Shown one piece after another: positions 19,180-27,828 of a stretch of 64,000 nucleotides of DNA. A program made the position numbers and the translations under genes. The notes beneath the pieces were generated by a model. It was not told the DNA's origin, ran no database searches, and saw only the letters and a program-made list of their open reading frames with translations. Position 1 is the first letter of the stretch. Each line of letters begins with the position of its first letter. This DNA is from Aquimarina algicola (GTDB lineage Bacteria; Bacteroidota; Bacteroidia; Flavobacteriales; Flavobacteriaceae), in NCBI RefSeq assembly GCF_006443095.1, contig NZ_VFWZ01000001.1, forward strand, positions 620,001 to 684,000, read 5' to 3'.

Positions 19180-21078
19180 ATGAATACGCCTCTACAAATA
19201 CTGCAGCAGTATTGGAAACATGATCGTTTTAATCCAAAACAAGAAGAGATCATATCATCTTTGCTTGATGGTAATGATACTTTTGCTTTATTACCCACTG
19301 GAGGAGGTAAATCAATCTGTTTTCAAATTCCTGCTTTATTAAAAGAAGGTATTTGTATTGTGATTTCTCCTTTAATTGCATTAATGCAAGATCAGGTACA
19401 AAATCTAAAGAGTAGAAATATTAAGGCTATTGCGTTGCCCAGTGGTATCAAATACGCCGAATTAGATGCTTTATTAGACAATTGTATTTATGGCAATTAC
19501 AAGTTTTTATACTTATCCCCAGAGCGATTACAACAAGATATCGTACAAGATCGGATCAAGCAAATGAAAGTGAATTGTATTGCAGTAGACGAAGCACATT
19601 GTATATCACAGTGGGGTAATGATTTTAGGCCTTCTTATAAGAAAATTAGAATCCTACGTAATTTACATCCTGCAGTTCCCGTTATTGCATTAACTGCTTC
19701 TGCTACGCCACAAGTCGTACAAGATATTGTATCTGAACTAGACTTATTTCAACCTAATATTTTTAGACAGACTTTTTATAGAGCCAATCTAGCCTATCAT
19801 GTAAAACATACAGTTGATAAAAATTATGAGCTCATAAAAATCTTAAAAACATATCCCGGGTCGTCTATTGTATATGTAAGAAATAGAAAAGCTTCTATTG
19901 ATATTAGTGATTTTTTGAATGCAAATGGCTATTCTTCTTCATACTATCATGGAGGGGTTAGCTCTGAAGATAAAACAACACGTTTTAAAAAATGGTTAGA
20001 AGAAGATATTAGAGTAATGGTTGCTACCAATGCATTTGGTATGGGTATCGATAAACCAAATGTAAGAACAGTAATACATTATACCCTACCAGAAAGTATC
20101 GAAAGTTATTTTCAAGAAGCAGGCCGTGCGGGTAGAGATCGAAAACCCTCTCTTGCTTTTTTATTGAAAAACAAAACAGATGACCGCAGATTATACGATC
20201 AATTTATAAAAGTATTACCAAATGTAGATGATATCAAAGTTGTGTATAAGAAGCTATGCAATTATTTTCAGATTTCTTATGGCGAAGGAGAGCAAAGTAC
20301 TTTCAACTTTGATTTTAATACCTTTTGTAAGACGTATGAATTAAATCATCTGATTACATACAATGCATTACAATTCTTAGATCGTTGCGGAGTTATTAGA
20401 TTTATACAACGTTTTACAAAGAAAAGTAATCTTTTAATTACTACTACCGGAAATCAACTTCTCAAATATCTTGAAACTAATACAGAATACGAACTTATTG
20501 TAAAAGCTATTTTAAGAACATATGGAGGAATTTTTGATGAAGAGACTGATATTAATATTCCATTAATCGCTTCAAGAACCAATACCTCTGAAAAAAACAT
20601 TATTTCGACTTTACAAAAACTTCAAATCGCAGAATTGCTTACCTTTAACTATCAAGTTTCTGACTCTGAACTAATTTTTCTTGTTCCGAGAGAAGATGAA
20701 AGAACGATCAATAGAATTAAACACCATCTTATTGCTCAAAACAGTTCAAAAGCTAATAAAGTAAAAGCTATTCTTAATTTTGCTAATGATACCAATAGTT
20801 GTAAAAGTAGCGCATTGCTTTCTTATTTTGGCGAAAAAGATACTCAAGATTGTGGAATTTGCAGTTTTTGCATCACTAATCAAAAAAACATTTCTACTAC
20901 AGATATAGAAAAAATAAAAAACGATATTATCAAACTACTAAAAGTACAAAAACTATCATCTAGAGCTTTAATCGACAAACTAACATATCCTGAAGAGCTT
21001 ACACTGAGTATTTTGAGAGAAATGAATGAAAAAAAAATGATTACAATTGATCATTACAATAACTACCAAATTGTATAA
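19180..21078 (+). CDS. recQ: ATP-dependent DNA helicase RecQ
   Basis: A 632-residue 3'-5' superfamily 2 helicase. It shows motif I LLPTGGGKSICFQ, motif II VDEAHCISQWGNDFRP, motif III TASATP, motifs V-VI ATNAFGMGIDKPNVR and QEAGRAGRD, and the zinc-binding cysteines DCGICSFC near 565 preceded by CKSSALLSYFG. A winged-helix region makes up the C-terminus, but I see no HRDC domain. That makes it a shortened RecQ form, common in Bacteroidetes as a second copy. It is flanked by the NTPase gene (6 bp) and fmt (5 bp). Confidence 0.94.
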   Translation: MNTPLQILQQYWKHDRFNPKQEEIISSLLDGNDTFALLPTGGGKSICFQIPALLKEGICIVISPLIALMQDQVQNLKSRNIKAIALPSGIKYAELDALLDNCIYGNYKFLYLSPERLQQDIVQDRIKQMKVNCIAVDEAHCISQWGNDFRPSYKKIRILRNLHPAVPVIALTASATPQVVQDIVSELDLFQPNIFRQTFYRANLAYHVKHTVDKNYELIKILKTYPGSSIVYVRNRKASIDISDFLNANGYSSSYYHGGVSSEDKTTRFKKWLEEDIRVMVATNAFGMGIDKPNVRTVIHYTLPESIESYFQEAGRAGRDRKPSLAFLLKNKTDDRRLYDQFIKVLPNVDDIKVVYKKLCNYFQISYGEGEQSTFNFDFNTFCKTYELNHLITYNALQFLDRCGVIRFIQRFTKKSNLLITTTGNQLLKYLETNTEYELIVKAILRTYGGIFDEETDINIPLIASRTNTSEKNIISTLQKLQIAELLTFNYQVSDSELIFLVPREDERTINRIKHHLIAQNSSKANKVKAILNFANDTNSCKSSALLSYFGEKDTQDCGICSFCITNQKNISTTDIEKIKNDIIKLLKVQKLSSRALIDKLTYPEELTLSILREMNEKKMITIDHYNNYQIV

Positions 21079-21083
21079 AATAA

Positions 21084-22031
21084 ATGAGAGACCTAAGAAT
21101 CGTATTTATGGGTACACCAGATTTTGCTGTCGAAACCCTAAAAAATATAATAGATCATAAATATAAAGTAGTAGGTGTTATTACTGCACCGGATAGACCT
21201 GCCGGGCGTGGTCGTAAATTAAAAGCTTCTGCGGTAAAAGAATATGCATTATCCAAAGATTTAAAAATTTTACAACCTACGAATTTAAAAAGTGAAGATT
21301 TTATTAATGAGCTAAAGGAATTACAAGCAAATCTTTTTGTGATAGTTGCTTTTAGAATGTTACCAGAAGTCGTATGGAAACTTCCCGAATACGGAACGTT
21401 TAACCTGCATGCTTCTCTACTACCTGACTACAGAGGTGCAGCTCCCATTAATTGGGCTATTATTAATGATGAGTCCAAAACAGGTGTCTCTACATTTTTT
21501 ATTGATGAAAAAATTGATACGGGTCATATTATTTTTCAAAAAGAAGTCGAAATTGAGAAAAATGATAATGCCGGGACTTTACATGATAAATTAATGAATA
21601 CCGGTGCAACTCTAGTCATAGATACTATTAAAGCAATAGAAAACAATACTGTACAAACAACGCCACAACCAAAAGGAAAGATTACCAAAACAGCATACAA
21701 GCTCAATAGAGAAAATACTAAAATAGATTGGAATCAGGATATGGAAGTTATTGTGAACCTAATTAGAGGATTAAGTCCTTACCCTTCAGCCTGGTGTACA
21801 CTCTTAAATAATGGAATATCTAATCAGATAAAACTATATGATGTTTCTGTTGTTGAAGAACCTAATACTTATGACATCGGAAAAATCATTATTGAAGAAA
21901 ATATGATTAAAGTAGCTGTAAAAAATGGATTTATTATAGTTAATAAGTTACAACTTCCGGGAAAAAAAGCAATGGATTCTAAATCTTTATTAAATGGGTA
22001 TACATTCTATAGAGATGCAAAAATGATGTAA
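21084..22031 (+). CDS. fmt: Methionyl-tRNA formyltransferase
   Basis: A 315-residue enzyme that formylates the methionine on initiator tRNA with 10-formyltetrahydrofolate. MGTPDFAVETL at 8-18 marks the N-terminus, the catalytic segment NLHASLLPDYRGAAPINWAI spans about 108-127 with Asn, His and Asp in place, and the C-terminal domain has SPYPSAWC. The length is normal. It forms a cluster with recQ and the NTPase gene. Confidence 0.96.
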   Translation: MRDLRIVFMGTPDFAVETLKNIIDHKYKVVGVITAPDRPAGRGRKLKASAVKEYALSKDLKILQPTNLKSEDFINELKELQANLFVIVAFRMLPEVVWKLPEYGTFNLHASLLPDYRGAAPINWAIINDESKTGVSTFFIDEKIDTGHIIFQKEVEIEKNDNAGTLHDKLMNTGATLVIDTIKAIENNTVQTTPQPKGKITKTAYKLNRENTKIDWNQDMEVIVNLIRGLSPYPSAWCTLLNNGISNQIKLYDVSVVEEPNTYDIGKIIIEENMIKVAVKNGFIIVNKLQLPGKKAMDSKSLLNGYTFYRDAKMM

Positions 22032-22133
22032 GCCCTGTATATGAAAGAGGTTGCGAAATTAATAAAAAACAACATTGTTTATTAACAATCAGCTAGAGTT
22101 ATCAACAAATCCTTGTATTTACTGGGCTAAACC

Positions 22134-22163
22134 TTGCATGAATCATAAATCCGTATAAATTTG
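22134..22163 (+). promoter_or_regulatory. Promoter of the HU-type gene
   Basis: CTTG ending at 22136 and TAAATTTG at 22156-22163 are 19 bases apart, as in the Bacteroidetes consensus TTTG-N19-TAnnTTTG. The start codon follows 55 bases later. Confidence 0.6.
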
Positions 22164-22218
22164 TAAAGCGTTTAACATAAAGATTGGTTTAACCAACAAT
22201 TAATTTAAAAACAGAATT

Positions 22219-22491
22219 ATGAACAAAACAGAATTAATCGATGCAATGGCAGCTGACGCTGGAATTACTAAGGCAGCGGCAAAAAAAGCTTTAGAATCTT
22301 TCTTAGGAAACGTAGAAGGAACTCTTAAAAAAGGTGGCCGTGTTTCTTTAGTAGGATTTGGATCTTGGTCAGTTTCTAAAAGAGCTGCTAGAGAAGGTAG
22401 AAACCCACAAACTGGAAAAACTATCAAAATTGCTGCTAAAAACGTTGTGAAATTTAAGGCTGGAGCTGACTTATCAAATTCAGTGAACTAA
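22219..22491 (+). CDS. HU-type DNA-binding protein
   Basis: A 90-residue histone-like protein of the HU/IHF family. MNKTELIDAMAADAGITK is a normal N-terminus and the DNA-binding arm is present as VGFGSWSVSKRAAREGRNP followed by TGKTIKI, with the Pro that intercalates into bent DNA. It is a single gene with its own promoter and a strong terminator. It probably acts as a general nucleoid protein; whether it is the only HU in the genome cannot be told here. Confidence 0.95.
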   Translation: MNKTELIDAMAADAGITKAAAKKALESFLGNVEGTLKKGGRVSLVGFGSWSVSKRAAREGRNPQTGKTIKIAAKNVVKFKAGADLSNSVN

Positions 22492-22517
22492 TCAGCTTGT
22501 TTTATATTAAACTTATT

Positions 22518-22547
22518 AAAAGCTCTCAATATTGAGAGCTTTTTTTA
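22518..22547 (+). terminator. Rho-independent terminator of the HU-type gene
   Basis: A perfect 26-bp palindrome (AAAAGCTCTCAAT and its complement, 22518-22543) runs straight into a T tract. It starts 27 bases after the stop codon. Confidence 0.88.
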
Positions 22548-22576
22548 TGGGTTTAAAATCAAAAAATAATGATCTA

Positions 22577-22608
22577 TTTTGATTATTAAAAATAATTATT
22601 TAGATTTA
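22577..22608 (+). promoter_or_regulatory. Candidate promoter of the YqgE-type gene
   Basis: TTTTG at 22577-22581, 19 bases, then TAGATTTA at 22601-22608, one base off the TAnnTTTG consensus. The start codon is at 22625, which would give a very short leader. Confidence 0.4.
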
Positions 22609-22624
22609 AATGTAAAACCATCGT

Positions 22625-23185
22625 ATGATTTCACTTAAACCTTCAAAAGGGCACCTACTTATTGCAGAGCCATCGATTATTGGAGACATGTCCTTTAATC
22701 GGTCAGTAGTACTCTTGGCAGACCATGGTGATCATGGTTCTATTGGTTTTATTATGAATAAGCCTTTGGACTTTTTTCTTTCTGATCTTGTACCCGAAAT
22801 TGAAACCGAATTCAAAATTTATAATGGCGGCCCAGTAGAACAAGATAATCTATATTTTATTCATAAAGTACCTGATTTGATCCCTGATAGCGTAGAAATA
22901 TCAGGAGGTATCTATTGGGGAGGTGATTTTACCGTCGTTTCAGAATTAATTGCTCAAAGTAAAATAACTCCAAACGAAATTAGATTTTTCTTAGGATATT
23001 CTGGATGGGGATCTCAACAACTCAATCAAGAATTAGAAGCTAACTCTTGGGTTATTGTAGAAAATAATTATGAAAAGAATATTTTTGGAAAATCATATGA
23101 TACTTTCTGGAAAGATAAAATGATAGAGTTAGGTGGTGACTATGTCTTATGGTCTAATGCACCAGAAAATCCTTCATATAATTAA
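22625..23185 (+). CDS. YqgE/AlgH family protein
   Basis: A 186-residue protein of the YqgE/AlgH family (DUF179). KGHLLIAEPSIIGDMSFNRSV at 6-26 is the typical start, with GSIGFIMNKPL and the YNGGPVEQDNLYFIH motif following, and the FLGYSGWGSQQL segment near 120. AlgH was named for an effect on alginate production in Pseudomonas, but the biochemical role is not established. Its stop codon overlaps that of the convergent aminotransferase gene by 4 bp. Confidence 0.92.
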   Translation: MISLKPSKGHLLIAEPSIIGDMSFNRSVVLLADHGDHGSIGFIMNKPLDFFLSDLVPEIETEFKIYNGGPVEQDNLYFIHKVPDLIPDSVEISGGIYWGGDFTVVSELIAQSKITPNEIRFFLGYSGWGSQQLNQELEANSWVIVENNYEKNIFGKSYDTFWKDKMIELGGDYVLWSNAPENPSYN

Positions 23186-24030
23186 TTCCCCAATCGAATC
23201 CTAGTATTCAATATCCCTAATAATCTTTTAGCAGTAGTTGCCTGATATTCCTTTTTTCTAAATTTGGTGATTGGCACAATACCTTGTATTACGTTAGTAA
23301 TAAAGAGTTCATCTGCTTTTTGTAATTCAAAAGGAGAAATTGAAGCTTCTTCCACTGTATATTCTGGTAATTTTTCTAAAACTCTAAGTATTTGAGTTCT
23401 CAATACTCCTCGCAAACAACCATCTGATAGCGGAGGTGTTTTTATAGTAGTACCCTTAACCAAAAATAAATTGCTACTCAAGGCTTCAACAATCATTTTA
23501 TTTGTATTGACTAAAAAACATGTATCAAATCCGTTTTCTTTAGCAAAAATACTTCCAAGAACATTAATAAGTTTATTGTTTGATTTTAAAGTAGACAAAA
23601 TATCAGGAGAAACATAATGGTCTTTGAAGAGGGTTGCTTCATACTTCTTCTCATTAATAGTATAAAAAGGAGTCTGCAAAGCAGATGCTAAAATCATATA
23701 TTCTACTTCATTTGAATCAGGTGTATACAAACCTCCTGCCTTTCTATTCACTAATATTTTAACCCTACAAGAAGTATTAATCAATTCATTTTTTTCAACA
23801 ATTGTCAAAATTTCTTGTTCCAGAAACTCAGGAGTAAATTCCATAGGAATTTGCATTCTAAGCATACGCATAGAAGCCATTAATCTAAAATAGTGATCTT
23901 CCCAAAATAGGATTTTTCCAGAATTAACCCTAACCGTTTCAAATAGAGCATCTCCATAATTGATACCTCTATTTTGTACTGTTATTGTTGCACTATCTTT
24001 TTCTAAAAGATTTCCATTAATATTTATCAT
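23182..24030 (-). CDS. Aminotransferase class IV (branched-chain/4-amino-4-deoxychorismate lyase type)
   Basis: A PLP enzyme of fold type IV, 282 residues from the start chosen here. NRGINYGDALFETVRV is the typical N-terminal motif, KSNNKLINVLGSIFAK resembles the segment with the PLP-binding residues, and LLSDGC-like PPLSDGCLRGVLR is the conserved C-terminal loop. Such proteins are D-amino acid or branched-chain aminotransferases, or PabC. The longest frame begins at 24051, but that stretch falls inside a terminator hairpin of the upstream gene, so I use the ATG at 24030. This start gives MININGNLLEKD. Confidence 0.85.
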   Translation of the reverse strand: MININGNLLEKDSATITVQNRGINYGDALFETVRVNSGKILFWEDHYFRLMASMRMLRMQIPMEFTPEFLEQEILTIVEKNELINTSCRVKILVNRKAGGLYTPDSNEVEYMILASALQTPFYTINEKKYEATLFKDHYVSPDILSTLKSNNKLINVLGSIFAKENGFDTCFLVNTNKMIVEALSSNLFLVKGTTIKTPPLSDGCLRGVLRTQILRVLEKLPEYTVEEASISPFELQKADELFITNVIQGIVPITKFRKKEYQATTAKRLLGILNTRIRLGN

Positions 24031-24032
24031 AA

Positions 24033-24061
24033 AAAAAGTCCCATAAAGCATCCTTTATGGG
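24033..24061 (-). terminator. Terminator of the START-like gene
   Basis: On the minus strand CCCATAAAG, four bases and CTTTATGGG form a 9-bp hairpin, followed by ACTTTTTTT. It lies 30 bases after the stop of the START-like gene and directly before the aminotransferase start. Confidence 0.75.
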
Positions 24062-24090
24062 TAAAATATTGATTTTAAAAGTTATAGAAA

Positions 24091-24483
24091 TTAAGCAGAC
24101 CCTAAAACATGTTTTAGATTACCTATCATGTTATCCCAAAGCATCTTATTTTCATCTATTTCATCATCTTCAGAATAATCAGTAATGATAAGAGAAACAT
24201 CTTTGGTAATTTCATCTACCTGGATACGCATTTCAAAATAATAATCATTCCCATCATCTTCGTCTGCGACCCATCTAAATTTTATACGTTCTCCGCTTTT
24301 TTTACTTAATAGTTTTGCTTCCTCTTCAGAATCATCCCAAATAAAAGTAAATAACTCTCCTCGAGAATTTACATTATCTGCAAACCACTCTGAAAGCCCA
24401 GAAGGTGTAGAAATATATTGATATAATAATTGTGGTGACGATTGCACCACAAATTCGAGTTCATATTTTGTTTTTTCAGACAT
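24091..24483 (-). CDS. START-like/SRPBCC domain protein
   Basis: A 130-residue protein of the START/SRPBCC fold, of the type common in Bacteroidetes: YELEFVVQSSPQLLYQYIST at the start, SGLSEWFADNV as the family signature, and MLWDNMIGNLKHVLGS at the end. The fold binds hydrophobic ligands; the role of this group is unknown. A longer frame reaches 24621, but the tRNA-Met promoter lies in that extension, so ATG at 24483 (MSEKTKYELEF) is the better start. Confidence 0.85.
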   Translation of the reverse strand: MSEKTKYELEFVVQSSPQLLYQYISTPSGLSEWFADNVNSRGELFTFIWDDSEEEAKLLSKKSGERIKFRWVADEDDGNDYYFEMRIQVDEITKDVSLIITDYSEDDEIDENKMLWDNMIGNLKHVLGSA

Positions 24484-24565
24484 ATCATTAATTGTTGGAT
24501 AGCCAATATATACATTAATTACATACTTTAAAAGTACATTGAAAAAAAAATTATTATGCATATTG

Positions 24566-24596
24566 TTTGTAGCAATGTATTTTGTTTTTATATTTG
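24566..24596 (+). promoter_or_regulatory. Promoter of tRNA-Met
   Basis: TTTG at 24566-24569, a 19-base spacer and TATATTTG at 24589-24596 give a perfect match to the Bacteroidetes housekeeping consensus. The tRNA starts 33 bases downstream. Confidence 0.82.
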
Positions 24597-24628
24597 CACC
24601 CGAATTAAAAGGATGTAGCATCTAATAT

Positions 24629-24702
24629 GGCGAGGTAGCTCAGCTGGTTAGAGCGTTGGATTCATAACCCAGAGGTCGGGGGATCGTGCCCCCCTCTCGC
24701 TA
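24629..24702 (+). tRNA. tRNA-Met (CAT), probably elongator
   Basis: A 74-base cloverleaf. Acceptor GGCGAGG pairs with TCTCGCT (one G-T pair at each end), the D arm is GCTC-AGCTGGTTA-GAGC, the anticodon loop TTCATAA carries CAT, and the T arm is GGGGG-ATCGTGC-CCCCC. The pair closing the anticodon loop is an A-C mismatch. The T loop is unlike the usual TTCGAAT but I recall it in tRNA-Met of related bacteria. The acceptor pairs at 1-72 and there is no GGG/CCC run at the anticodon stem, so it does not look like the initiator. CCA is not encoded. Confidence 0.93.
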
Positions 24703-24713
24703 CACTAATTCGC

Positions 24714-24745
24714 ATAAGCCCTTTGTTACAAAGGGCTTATTTTAT
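24714..24745 (+). terminator. Terminator of tRNA-Met
   Basis: ATAAGCCCTTTG and CAAAGGGCTTAT form a perfect 12-bp hairpin with a TTA loop (24714-24740), followed by TTTATTTT. It starts 12 bases after the tRNA. From here to 25027 no gene or clear repeat is visible. Confidence 0.82.
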
Positions 24746-25027
24746 TTTCAATTAGTTGGATTATAGAGGCTTTTTGCTGAATTTTGGTTCTACGAATAGT
24801 GTTTATGTGTAGTTTTAGCTAGTTTAATTTCCGAGAATAGAGATCTCAGTTACTATTTTATTTATAACTCTTTCATCGATAAAGTACTTTTTAAGCATAC
24901 CTATACAATATAAAAGAAAAACATTTTACATTTATCGCCTATAATGAGCTCATTACCTTTAAAATACAGAAAAGCAGCACGTTTTTATACAGTCTGACTT
25001 CTCGGGTATGTTGTAGTAAATTATTTT

Positions 25028-25699
25028 TTAAAAATCAGCTTCATATCCGTGTCCATTTCTTCCATAAAAAGTTAACCATTTAGCTAAAGAATAAACTATG
25101 TGTAATTTACTTTCTAAAGTTTCCTCGTCAGCATCTGGTGGTATTTTTTGGTCTTTTAGGTATTCCAAATTATTTTCTTTAGCAATTTTTTCAGCGACAG
25201 ACATCAATCTATTTCCATAGTCTAATGCATCTTCGGCTGATTTAGTTTCCCAAGCCTCATTTGTGAGATCTTCTCCGATTAAATCAACACAATCTAAAAG
25301 AAATTGACCCCTGAAAACATTTTCATCTTGTCCCGAAGCTATATAGCAAGGAACACCATCTTGTTCTTTTGCAAGATGAATAACATAAAAACCTTGATAT
25401 TCTTTAAAGAACTCTTCCCAAGAAGGCTTTTTTTCTAATTCTTCATATTTCTCTTTTAACCATTCTTCAGCTTCTCGATCTCTTCCAACCATTGGCGCTT
25501 TAATAGTTTCGTAAGTCGGGATTTGATTGTCAAACCATTCTTCGATCAATTCATCTTTGGTAGGCAACTTTTTACCTTTTAATTTATCCCAAAAACTGGT
25601 TTTCAGAACATTATCCGATTCTACCATTTTGAAAATTTCTAAAAACCTTTTTTCAAATCCTTTTTTGGGTTTTCCTAAAGGTCTCATATCTAACCCCAT
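25028..25699 (-). CDS. Hypothetical protein at the start of the accessory region
   Basis: A 223-residue soluble, strongly charged protein that I do not recognise. It starts MGLDMRPLGKPKKGFEKRF and has a Trp/Glu-rich middle (AEEWLKEKYEELEKKPSWEEF) and ends GRNGHGYEADF. There is no signal peptide or membrane segment. The gene begins the run of small minus-strand genes with immunity-like neighbours, so a role as an immunity or toxin-related protein is possible, but nothing in the sequence proves it. Confidence 0.7.
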   Translation of the reverse strand: MGLDMRPLGKPKKGFEKRFLEIFKMVESDNVLKTSFWDKLKGKKLPTKDELIEEWFDNQIPTYETIKAPMVGRDREAEEWLKEKYEELEKKPSWEEFFKEYQGFYVIHLAKEQDGVPCYIASGQDENVFRGQFLLDCVDLIGEDLTNEAWETKSAEDALDYGNRLMSVAEKIAKENNLEYLKDQKIPPDADEETLESKLHIVYSLAKWLTFYGRNGHGYEADF

Positions 25700-25754
25700 A
25701 TTCTTTGTTTTAATTGACTACAAAGTTCTGTGTATGGTTTGTTACCACATGGTT

Positions 25755-26123
25755 TCATCTTAATTCCGTTATATTTTGATCAAACCAAACATCTTCATAA
25801 CCTTTTTTATCCGTCAAAAAGCGAAATCCAACATCAAGTCCGAGGTATTTGGCTATTTTAGGTTTTAATTCAATTAGATGTTCCAGACATAAAGGTATGA
25901 AAAAGTCATCTTCGTCAGACCATTCACCGCTCCATATGTACCATCCATTCATTTTTCCATGTTTGGGGTGTCTTAAACCATTCAAAGGTTCAAGTTCAAG
26001 ATTTGAAGAAACTCCAATAAAAAGTTTTTCGTCAATAGAAGTAAAGTCAGAATTATACTTTTTACAAATCAGTTTTTGCAATTTTATATGTTTTTTTAAT
26101 TCTCCAATTTCTTGATTTTCCAT
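25755..26123 (-). CDS. Immunity-like protein resembling Imm33/DUF2185
   Basis: A 122-residue soluble protein. The stretch NGWYIWSGEWSDEDDFFIPL, then CLEHLIELKPKIAKYLGL and the end motif YEDVWFDQN agree with my memory of the Imm33 (DUF2185) immunity family. Its start is 2 bp after the stop of the small membrane protein gene 26126-26329, so the two are probably co-expressed. The target toxin is unknown and none is adjacent. Confidence 0.72.
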   Translation of the reverse strand: MENQEIGELKKHIKLQKLICKKYNSDFTSIDEKLFIGVSSNLELEPLNGLRHPKHGKMNGWYIWSGEWSDEDDFFIPLCLEHLIELKPKIAKYLGLDVGFRFLTDKKGYEDVWFDQNITELR

Positions 26124-26125
26124 TA

Positions 26126-26329
26126 TTATCTAATATGTGGTATAATGATTTTCATCATTAGGAAATTATAAATCAAAACAAAAGCAACAGTAGGAAAAAT
26201 AAAATTTTTCTTATTTGCAGTTTTCAAATTAATACAATAAGCAATCGCTCCGAATAATGGTGTAAATAAAGCAGATAATAACAATATACTATTTAGGGAA
26301 TATAATTTTAAATTTTCCTTTGAATTCAT
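26126..26329 (-). CDS. Small membrane protein
   Basis: A 67-residue protein with two predicted membrane helices (ILLLSALFTPLFGAIAYCI and a stretch around FPTVAFVLIYNFLMM). It has no family that I recognise. It forms a two-gene cassette with the Imm33-like gene that follows it, and the pair is preceded by the repeat at 26361-26419. Confidence 0.6.
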   Translation of the reverse strand: MNSKENLKLYSLNSILLLSALFTPLFGAIAYCINLKTANKKNFIFPTVAFVLIYNFLMMKIIIPHIR

Positions 26330-26360
26330 TTCTGCAATATTTTAATTATTCATTTACTTA

Positions 26361-26419
26361 TAACGCCTTATGTATGAATCGTTACGGCAAAGCCACTATG
26401 ATTTCATACCACCTTGTTA
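26361..26419. repeat. attC-like inverted repeat, site 1 (short)
   Basis: The arms TAACGCC...GTATGAATC (26361-26380) and the complement of TAACAAGG...ATGAAATC (26400-26419) form an imperfect hairpin around a 19-base loop. On the gene strand the site starts with the TAA stop codon of 26417-27073 (TAACAAGG) and ends GGCGTTA, the border style of integron attC sites. Confidence 0.6.
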
Positions 26420-27073
26420 CCTGCTGGTTTTTACTTTTTCTATTGCTAGTTTCTGTTCGTCAGTTAATTCAATTTTATTAAGAGAAATAGACATTGTTAT
26501 GTCAGATACTTTATCAAATGCAATGTTTTTAACTTTTTCCTTATTCAGTAATTTAGCAACTCTTTCAGTACAAAATCTATACATATTACTTTGACCATTT
26601 TCGTTTGGATTACACATAAATAAATCCGAACCATCCCAAAAATTGTCCTTAAAGTAGAGTCCTTTTACATGTGGCTCCATGGTAATTCCGATTTTATCCA
26701 TTATAATAGAACTATTAGCATAACTTCTATATCCACATCGTCCAGTAATAATTAGTCCAAAGAATTTCTCATTAATTAATTCATCTTTTTTGGTAAGAAC
26801 ATTCACATCGTAGGTTTCCCATCCGGTTACAGAATTTTTTTCGAATATCCTGATAACTCTTTCACTAACAATTAAGGGAAATGCATTTGTAGTCCAAACT
26901 ATATCATAAAGTTTTTTTCCTCCCATTGAATGTTTAACAGGAACGACTATATTTATTCTTTTCTCTCCTCTTGAAATTTGGGGTTCGGCAAGATCATAAT
27001 TCTCAATTACTCCTCTAAAAGGTCTATTTGAATGTGATTCTCCAATTAAAAATATTCTATTATAATCAGTCAT
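26417..27073 (-). CDS. Hypothetical protein, possibly Imm11/DUF1629-like
   Basis: A 218-residue soluble protein. The central YDIVWTTNAFPLIVSERVI segment, followed by TGWETYDVNVL, resembles the DUF1629/Imm11 immunity family, where a similar 'present in a given place and served by SER' stretch occurs. The match is from memory and not strong. The gene forms a single-gene cassette: its stop codon is the first triplet of the downstream repeat and another repeat lies 16 bp upstream of its start. Confidence 0.68.
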   Translation of the reverse strand: MTDYNRIFLIGESHSNRPFRGVIENYDLAEPQISRGEKRINIVVPVKHSMGGKKLYDIVWTTNAFPLIVSERVIRIFEKNSVTGWETYDVNVLTKKDELINEKFFGLIITGRCGYRSYANSSIIMDKIGITMEPHVKGLYFKDNFWDGSDLFMCNPNENGQSNMYRFCTERVAKLLNKEKVKNIAFDKVSDITMSISLNKIELTDEQKLAIEKVKTSR

Positions 27074-27088
27074 TTTTCTTCTTGCAGG

Positions 27089-27218
27089 TAACGGCTTCGT
27101 ATAACCGTCAGTTACGGGTTAATATACGCAGACTTTTCGGTTAAGCACTGACGTTAGCAATTCCGAGTGGATTCGGACGTAGTCGAATCCGCCGTAATTG
27201 CGGTTATACATTGTTGTA
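27089..27218. repeat. attC-like inverted repeat, site 2 (type A)
   Basis: A 130-bp element. Outer arms TAACGGCTTCGTATAACCG... and the complement of ACAACAATGTATAACCG... match over about 28 positions with small bulges. The middle holds a second hairpin (GGATTCG...CGAATCC near 27166-27188). The right arm is identical over 29 bases with that of site 4. It lies 10 bp after the stop of 27228-27668 and 16 bp before the start of 26417-27073. Confidence 0.75.
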
Positions 27219-27227
27219 CATAGTTTT

Positions 27228-27668
27228 TTATCTATTAAAATTTGACTTTATTTTATTCCAGAAAGAGCTTTTTTCAACATAAAGTTTATTTATCGATTCA
27301 GCTATTTTTTCCACTTGTCTTGTTTCGTGATTCCAGAAATATAGTTCATTAGATAAATTTCCATTCCCGTTATGAGTTAAGATTAGTTGATTTCCATATC
27401 CGTCCGCCCCAATTGCAATTCCATTGTCAGGAAACCCATTCCATTTACGAGCATTTTTTGTTTCAAGTCCGATGTGATTACAAGTCCGACTTATTCTTTT
27501 TCGATCAGTCTTATCGAAAAATGGATGCAGTTCAAATTCAAACTCGTCCGAAATCAATAATTCTCCGCCATTTGATTTTATCATTCGGTTTTTAAATTCA
27601 GATGGGAATTTTACGTTCAATTCCGATTCCGTCTCTTTTATATATTTTTCGTCTAATGGAAATGGCAT
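27228..27668 (-). CDS. SMI1/KNR4 (SUKH) family protein
   Basis: A 146-residue SUKH-superfamily protein, a fold widely used by immunity proteins against polymorphic toxins. The N-terminal KYIKETESELNVKFPSEFK is the family signature, followed by KSNGGELL, and GIAIGADGYGNQL is the conserved core. It is a single-gene cassette bounded by repeats at 27089-27218 and 27691-27821. The toxin it may neutralise is not next to it. Confidence 0.88.
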   Translation of the reverse strand: MPFPLDEKYIKETESELNVKFPSEFKNRMIKSNGGELLISDEFEFELHPFFDKTDRKRISRTCNHIGLETKNARKWNGFPDNGIAIGADGYGNQLILTHNGNGNLSNELYFWNHETRQVEKIAESINKLYVEKSSFWNKIKSNFNR

Positions 27669-27690
27669 TTTGCGGTTTGGTTAAATTATG

Positions 27691-27821
27691 CACAACGGTT
27701 TCGGCTATGATTTCGTTGTGGAATCATACGCAGGATTATTCCGCCGAAATCCAGTCGTTTGATTTATACTTTTACTTTGGTGTGCCACAAAACCACAATG
27801 AATTATAGCCATTGTTAGGCA
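27691..27821. repeat. attC-like inverted repeat, site 3
   Basis: A 131-bp element. CACAACGGTTTCGGCTATGA... at 27691-27721 pairs with the complement of 27793-27820. On the gene strand it begins GCCTAACAATGGCTAT and ends ATAGCCGAAACCGTTGTGC; the first seven bases fit the attC core RYYYAAC exactly. The middle differs from site 2. It starts 8 bp after the stop of 27829-28419. Confidence 0.72.
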
Positions 27822-27828
27822 CTGGCTT

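Noticed and set aside
24703..25027. Prophage or island attachment site at the tRNA-Met end
   Set aside because: Accessory genes begin soon after the tRNA, but no repeat of the tRNA 3' end and no integrase were found.
25700..25754. Possible attC-like site between the first two accessory genes
   Set aside because: Only one border (GTTACCACATGG) is similar; no second arm could be found in 55 bp.
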